From BOG-933 sp037147415 (GTDB taxonomy: Bacteria > Pseudomonadota > Alphaproteobacteria > Azospirillales > Azospirillaceae), in assembly GCA_037147415.1 (NCBI GenBank), contig JBAWVF010000178.1:1-7659 (forward strand): a DNA stretch of 7,659 bases, read 5' to 3'. Position numbers and translations under genes: made by a program. How positions within the stretch are numbered: the first letter of the stretch is position 1; the number at the start of each line of letters is the position of its first letter. Positions 1 through 7,659 of this stretch are shown one piece after another. The notes under the pieces are model-generated. The model made no database searches. It was not told where the DNA came from and saw only the letters and a program-made list of their open reading frames with translations.

Positions 1-7
1 AATCATT

Positions 8-104
8 CGTCACGCTTGATCATGGTCTTGAGGATGTTTGACTGTCAACTACGCAGTTCATTGCCTATTTCGTACAATTGTATGCCACCCGCCCTGGCGT
101 GACG
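8..104. repeat. Short inverted repeat pair flanking a palindrome in non-coding DNA
   Basis: CGTCACGC at 8-15 is the exact reverse complement of GCGTGACG at 97-104. A perfect 10-base palindrome, TACAATTGTA, lies between them at 73-82. The region lies just beyond the stop codon of the minus-strand gene remnant. It could hold an operator or a loose terminator-like fold for that gene, but the arms are 81 bases apart and only 8 bases long. I see no gene in 1-108, and chance is a real alternative. Confidence 0.2.
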
Positions 105-108
105 GCTC

Positions 109-317
109 TCAATCAAGATTAACCAGCATGGTTACCACCAGCACGGCGACCAACAATCCGGAGGCGATGGTCAAAGCCAAATCCTGCGACCTCGACACCC
201 GAAATGGCGATGCGGGTTGCAACGGTTGCTCCTTGGCCTGTTGCGACGGGGTCCACAGGAAGGCCAGTTCATCCATGTGCCGGGCGTGCGCCACCATCAC
301 GCCGACGTCATGCAAAG
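109..317 (-). pseudogene. C-terminal remnant of an unrecognised gene with a terminal membrane helix
   Basis: This is an open frame on the minus strand ending at a TGA whose complement is at 109-111. About 68 residues can be read. The last 20 or so (LTIASGLLVAVLVVTMLVN) form a strongly hydrophobic helix followed by Leu-Asp and the stop, as in a C-terminally anchored membrane protein. I counted 60 codons across 121-300 and 47 have G or C at the third position, as expected of real coding sequence in a G+C-rich genome. The frame has no convincing start. Upstream (higher coordinates) it meets a stop at 328-330 and leaves the coding pattern where the transposase tail begins near 312, so the 5' part has apparently been lost to an insertion or deletion. 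The family is not recognised. A chance open frame is the alternative. Confidence 0.5.
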
Positions 318-440
318 GATGAGGTTGTTAACTGGCTCGGTTTCTACAACAGAAAAAGAATGCATTCAACCATAGGGTATATCAGCCCGATGAAGTTTGA
401 AGAAAATTGGCGTCGTCAACGCGAGGCGCTTGTGGCATAA
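312..440 (+). pseudogene. IS3-family transposase (OrfB), C-terminal remnant
   Basis: About 42 residues, starting AKDEVVNWLGFYN and ending at a TAA at 438-440, match the extreme C-terminus of IS3-family OrfB (DDE/rve-type) transposases. The diagnostic pattern is FYN-R-R-HST-GY-SP-FE, seen here as FYNRKRMHSTIGYISP followed by KFEENW. That segment sits just after the catalytic Glu in intact transposases. The rest of the roughly 280-residue protein, including the DDE residues and OrfA, is absent. The frame upstream of 312 reads into unrelated sequence, so this is a decayed fragment and not a working transposase. It sits where the minus-strand gene is broken and 87 bases upstream of the large kinase gene, so an IS3 element probably once inserted here and was later mostly deleted. 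Confidence 0.8.
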
Positions 441-463
441 TCAAACCAGCTAATAGCGGCGTT

Positions 464-481
464 GATCAGGGGCAAGGTCTA
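464..481 (+). repeat. Candidate right terminal repeat of the IS3-type remnant
   Basis: GATCAGGGGCAAGGTCTA lies 23 bases beyond the transposase stop codon, about where the right end of an IS3-group element is expected. Its reverse complement begins TAGACC and contains GCCCCTGA, which resembles terminal repeats I recall for some IS3-group elements. The matching left end is missing from the window, so the assignment rests on position and remembered resemblance only. Confidence 0.3.
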
Positions 482-513
482 CTGTGATTTGGCCGAGTGC
501 GCGTCAATTTTGT

Positions 514-520
514 AAAGGAA
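514..520 (+). promoter_or_regulatory. Ribosome binding site of the hybrid kinase
   Basis: AAAGGAA precedes the ATG at 528 by 7 bases, a good Shine-Dalgarno match at normal spacing. It supports 528 over the later in-frame ATGs at 588 (Met21) and 594 (Met23). No convincing -35/-10 promoter pair was found between 441 and 513. Confidence 0.65.
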
Positions 521-527
521 CTGTGCT

Positions 528-5530
<5,003 letters not shown>

Positions 5531-5531
<1 letters not shown>

Positions 5532-5538
5532 AGGGGAG
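5531..5538 (+). promoter_or_regulatory. Ribosome binding site overlapping the kinase stop codon
   Basis: AAGGGGAG begins on the last base of the kinase TGA (5529-5531) and lies 9 bases before the ATG at 5548. It fixes the start of the first free receiver, whose frame is open back to 5461 inside the kinase gene. The arrangement suggests coupled translation of the receiver with the kinase. Confidence 0.7.
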
Positions 5539-5547
5539 CAGAACTCG

Positions 5548-5916
5548 ATGGCCGACATTCTCGTGGTGGATGACGACGAGCTAATGATTGAACTGATTTC
5601 CGACCCTCTCCTTGACGAAGGCCACAAGGTGAGAACCGCTCTCGGTGGTCAGGAGGCTCTCGACGAAATTGAGCGCGAGCGTCCGGACATTGTCATTTTG
5701 GATATGAACATGCCAGTAATTGATGGCTATACGGTGGCGCGGAGGCTGCGTGCTGAGCCTGTGACGTTATCTCTGCCGATCGTCGCCGTGACCGGCCATG
5801 ACACCATGGCGGACCGTGATGCCGCAATCCAGGCAGGGTGCGATGCATTTATTACCAAACCGGTGGATTCGGACCGGTTGGTTGATCGAGTAAACACTCT
5901 GATTTCGAGGCAATGA
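5548..5916 (+). CDS. Single-domain response regulator (REC only), first
   Basis: A 122-residue protein made entirely of one receiver domain, with no output domain. The acidic pocket is Asp8, Asp9 and Asp10 in ILVVDDDE. The phospho-acceptor is Asp52 in VILDMNMP, the switch residue is Thr82 in VAVTGHD and the conserved lysine is Lys104 in ITKPVD. All residues needed for phosphorylation are present. An in-frame ATG also exists upstream at 5461, but it lies inside the GGDEF-coding region. The start at 5548 has a strong ribosome site and places the first beta strand correctly. The gene lies 16 bases after the hybrid kinase and is almost certainly co-transcribed with it. Probable roles are an alternative acceptor, sink or shuttle for phosphate from the kinase HPt, or a CheY-like effector that binds another protein. 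Confidence 0.93.
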   Translation: MADILVVDDDELMIELISDPLLDEGHKVRTALGGQEALDEIERERPDIVILDMNMPVIDGYTVARRLRAEPVTLSLPIVAVTGHDTMADRDAAIQAGCDAFITKPVDSDRLVDRVNTLISRQ

Positions 5917-5951
5917 TTTCAACTCATCGATAATAAAGAAATCGGCCGCTC

Positions 5952-6350
5952 ATGCAGTCTGCCAACGTCATAACCTCGATATCGGTCCTTATCATCGAAG
6001 ACGATGAACTGCTGGCAGAATTCGTTCAGGATATGCTTGAGGATGAAGGCTTTATTGTTCACGTCGCGCTGGATGGCGCGGCGGGGATCGATGCGGCCGT
6101 TCTGCGCCGGCCCACGGTCATTCTCCTCGACGTTTCCATGCCCAAGCTAAACGGGTTTCAGGTTCTCGAATGGCTGAAGACCGACCTCCGGACAAGGCAC
6201 ATCCCGGTCATCATGCTGACGTCGCACAGCCAACTGCGGGAAATCGAAGGCGCCATCGCCGCCGGAGCCAAGGGCTATCTGGTCAAGCCCGTCAGTGGGG
6301 ATGCGCTCATAAAAAGAATTATGACGGTTCTCAAACTGGTGAAAACTTGA
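5952..6350 (+). CDS. Single-domain response regulator (REC only), second
   Basis: A 132-residue stand-alone receiver. The acidic pocket is Glu16, Asp17 and Asp18 in LIIEDDE. The phospho-acceptor is Asp60 in ILLDVSMP, the switch residue is Thr90 in IMLTSH and the conserved lysine is Lys112 in LVKPVS. There is no output domain, only about 10 extra residues before the first strand. The gene starts 35 bases after the preceding receiver, with no terminator visible between them, so it likely belongs to the same operon. The ribosome site is poor (AAAGAA at 5935-5940, 11 bases from the ATG), which suggests lower or coupled translation. It differs clearly in sequence from the first receiver, so it is not a recent tandem duplicate. 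Its partner is unknown; the upstream HPt is the nearest candidate donor. Confidence 0.92.
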   Translation: MQSANVITSISVLIIEDDELLAEFVQDMLEDEGFIVHVALDGAAGIDAAVLRRPTVILLDVSMPKLNGFQVLEWLKTDLRTRHIPVIMLTSHSQLREIEGAIAAGAKGYLVKPVSGDALIKRIMTVLKLVKT

Positions 6351-6497
6351 CCACTTTAATCTATAGCTCGCACTTTGTCGCACCCGGTGGCGCCACTTGT
6401 GATGTAAACTTTGTGTTCTGCTGCTTTCCTATTGAATGATGTGCTCATTGACCTTCTGGATTGATATTCGGAAGCGAGAGGTATCGGGGGTTGTGGG
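6351..6497 (+). other. Gap between the receiver operon and the TRAP binding protein gene
   Basis: These 147 non-coding bases separate the signalling genes from the binding-protein gene and could hold a terminator and a promoter. The only clear structure is a perfect 10-base palindrome, GTGGCGCCAC, at 6387-6396. It has no loop and no following U-run, so it is not a standard terminator and is more like a protein-binding site or chance. TTGACC at 6448-6453 resembles a -35 box, but no good -10 follows at normal spacing. The gap suggests the downstream gene may be transcribed separately. Confidence 0.4.
6486..6490 (+). promoter_or_regulatory. Weak ribosome binding site of the TRAP binding protein gene
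   Basis: GGGGG lies 7 bases before the ATG at 6498. A better-looking purine run, GAGAGG at 6476-6481, is 16 bases away, too far to be the main site. The start is supported mainly by the hydrophobic signal segment that follows it. Confidence 0.35.
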
Positions 6498-7607
6498 ATG
6501 ACGCTTTCCAAGAGTGCGTGGGCCCTGGCCCTGCTGGTTCTGGCCGGGCTCGGCGGGGTTCTGTGGTGGGTGAACGCCGGTCCGCGCGCCGTTGCTCCCC
6601 AGTCCACCCGGGAGGTAGACAGCACCATTCACTTGCGATTGGGCCACAATTTCCAGGTCAACAGCGCGCTTCACGTGGCGGCTGAAAAATTCGCCGAGAC
6701 CGTTCGGAATGAGACCAACGGCCGAGTCGAGGTCACGGTTTATCCTGAACAGAAACTCGGCACTGACGACCAGATGATCGAGATGACCCGCGACGGCACG
6801 CTCGACATGATGCTGGTGCCGACCGCCAAGCTCAGCGCGTCCGTGCCGGCGATGCAATTCGCCGATCTGCCGTTTTTCTTCCGCGACCGCGACGAGGCTT
6901 ATCGGATGCTCGACGGCGAGCCGGGGCGAATGGTGCTGGAGAGACTCAACACCATCGATCTGATCGGGGCCGCCTTCTGGGAGAATGGCTTCAAGCAGTT
7001 TTCCGCCAACCGGCCGATCGTCGATCCGGACGACCTCAAAGGTCTCAAGATGCGGGTGATGAAGAGCCGCATCATCATGGACCAGTTTCAGGCGTTTGGT
7101 TCGCAACCAGTTGCCATCGACTTCTATTCGACCTTCCAGGCACTCAAGGATGGCGTGGTCGATGGTCAGGAAAACCCGCTGTCCGCCTTTGTGACCATGG
7201 GGTTTTACAAGGCGCAAAAGCACCTCACCCTCAGCAACCACGGCTATCTCGGCTACGCCTTCGTTCTTAGCCGCAAGGTTTACCAGTCACTGCCCAACGA
7301 CACCGCCGCACTTCTGGTCGACATCGCCCGCCGGCTCACCCCCTTCGAGCGCGAGGAGACCCGCAGGCGGGAGGCGGTATTTCTCGATACCGTCCGTGCG
7401 GCCGGCGTCACGGTCCATGAGTTGACGGAGCCGCAGCGCAGCCGCTTCGCCACGTTGACCGCGCACATCCCGCACCAGTTCGAGGTCGCGATCGGGGCCG
7501 ACATCATATCGAAAGCCGAGGAACTGATGCGCGAGCAACGGCTTGGCGATGCCTCCGATCCAGATATTCTGATCGGTCTTGATGCAGACCTTTCGGCGGG
7601 AGCATAG
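6498..7607 (+). CDS. dctP: TRAP transporter solute-binding protein, DctP family
   Basis: A 369-residue periplasmic binding protein of the DctP type, which captures small organic acids (C4-dicarboxylates and related carboxylates) for a Na+- or H+-driven TRAP permease. Residues 7-25 form a hydrophobic export segment preceded by Lys5. Val-Asn-Ala at 25-27 fits a signal peptidase site, so cleavage after Ala27 is plausible. Family marks include LRLGHNF at 46-52, EVTVYPEQKLG at 78-88, the segment KGLKMRVMKS (181-190) whose Arg186 aligns with the substrate-carboxylate Arg, and DGQENPLS at 222-229. The length is slightly above the usual 320-340. No DctQ or DctM membrane subunit gene lies in the window. 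They may follow beyond 7659, or the protein may instead present ligand to a sensor. The symbol is used at family level; the substrate is unknown. Confidence 0.92.
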   Translation: MTLSKSAWALALLVLAGLGGVLWWVNAGPRAVAPQSTREVDSTIHLRLGHNFQVNSALHVAAEKFAETVRNETNGRVEVTVYPEQKLGTDDQMIEMTRDGTLDMMLVPTAKLSASVPAMQFADLPFFFRDRDEAYRMLDGEPGRMVLERLNTIDLIGAAFWENGFKQFSANRPIVDPDDLKGLKMRVMKSRIIMDQFQAFGSQPVAIDFYSTFQALKDGVVDGQENPLSAFVTMGFYKAQKHLTLSNHGYLGYAFVLSRKVYQSLPNDTAALLVDIARRLTPFEREETRRREAVFLDTVRAAGVTVHELTEPQRSRFATLTAHIPHQFEVAIGADIISKAEELMREQRLGDASDPDILIGLDADLSAGA

Positions 7608-7659
7608 AGCTGGTCGGGTTTGTTTAGACAGTTTTTTGCTCTGGATAAGTGGAATCCCT
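7608..7659. other. Sequence after the TRAP binding protein gene, no feature seen
   Basis: These 52 bases run to the window edge and include a run of six T at 7632-7637. The T-run is not preceded by a stable stem (only 3-base pairings are visible), so I do not call a terminator. No start of a following gene is visible. Confidence 0.5.

Noticed and set aside
204..311. An apparent N-terminal extension of the transposase fragment from an ATG at 204
   Set aside because: These residues do not resemble the DDE core that should precede the C-terminal motif. The family match begins only at about 312.
38..322. A 94-codon plus-strand frame in the upstream region
   Set aside because: Its product is Cys- and Ser-rich without family resemblance, and it runs antisense to a frame with good codon bias and a membrane helix. 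It also crosses the transposase junction.
6387..6396. The GTGGCGCCAC palindrome as a terminator for the receiver operon
   Set aside because: It has no loop, its flanks pair poorly, and no U-run follows it directly.
6429..7241. A 270-codon open frame on the minus strand
   Set aside because: It lies antisense to the TRAP binding protein, whose family motifs are clear, and it shows no recognisable domain. Long antisense frames are common opposite G+C-rich genes.
7632..7637. A T-run after the TRAP gene as a rho-independent terminator
   Set aside because: No stem longer than about 3 base pairs precedes it.

Overview
The window looks like accessory chromosomal DNA from a proteobacterium, most likely an alphaproteobacterium. 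This is inferred from the PAS-rich hybrid kinase with a FixL-like PAS domain, the PleD-like REC-GGDEF output, the TRAP-type binding protein and the moderate to high G+C. The taxon is not certain. All complete genes lie on the + strand.

Layout. Positions 1-311 carry no complete gene. They hold the C-terminal end of an unrecognised minus-strand gene with a terminal membrane helix (about 109-317). That gene is cut off where the tail of an IS3-family transposase begins (312-440). A candidate IS end lies near 464-481, and the first complete gene follows immediately. The main gene (528-5531) encodes a 1667-residue soluble hybrid histidine kinase. Its domain order is five PAS domains, HisKA, HATPase, REC, REC, HPt, REC and GGDEF. 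Two single-domain receiver proteins follow closely (5548-5916 and 5952-6350) and probably share its transcript. After a 147-base gap comes a TRAP-type (DctP-family) solute-binding protein (6498-7607). No TRAP permease gene is in view.

How the parts may work together. The large protein carries a complete set of phosphorelay residues: His705, Asp993, Asp1136, His1290 and Asp1419. The last Asp belongs to a receiver fused directly to a diguanylate cyclase with an intact GGEEF active site and RxxD inhibitory site. The simplest reading is sensing in the cytoplasm through the PAS domains, relay of phosphate within one polypeptide, and output as cyclic di-GMP. One PAS domain keeps the FixL positions for the heme-ligating His and the distal Arg, so oxygen or another diatomic gas is a plausible input. 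The two free receivers could be additional phosphate acceptors, sinks or shuttles for the same HPt. The binding protein may feed a transporter or a periplasmic sensor encoded beyond the window. Its link to the kinase rests on adjacency only.

No tRNA, rRNA, CRISPR array, riboswitch or convincing rho-independent terminator was seen.
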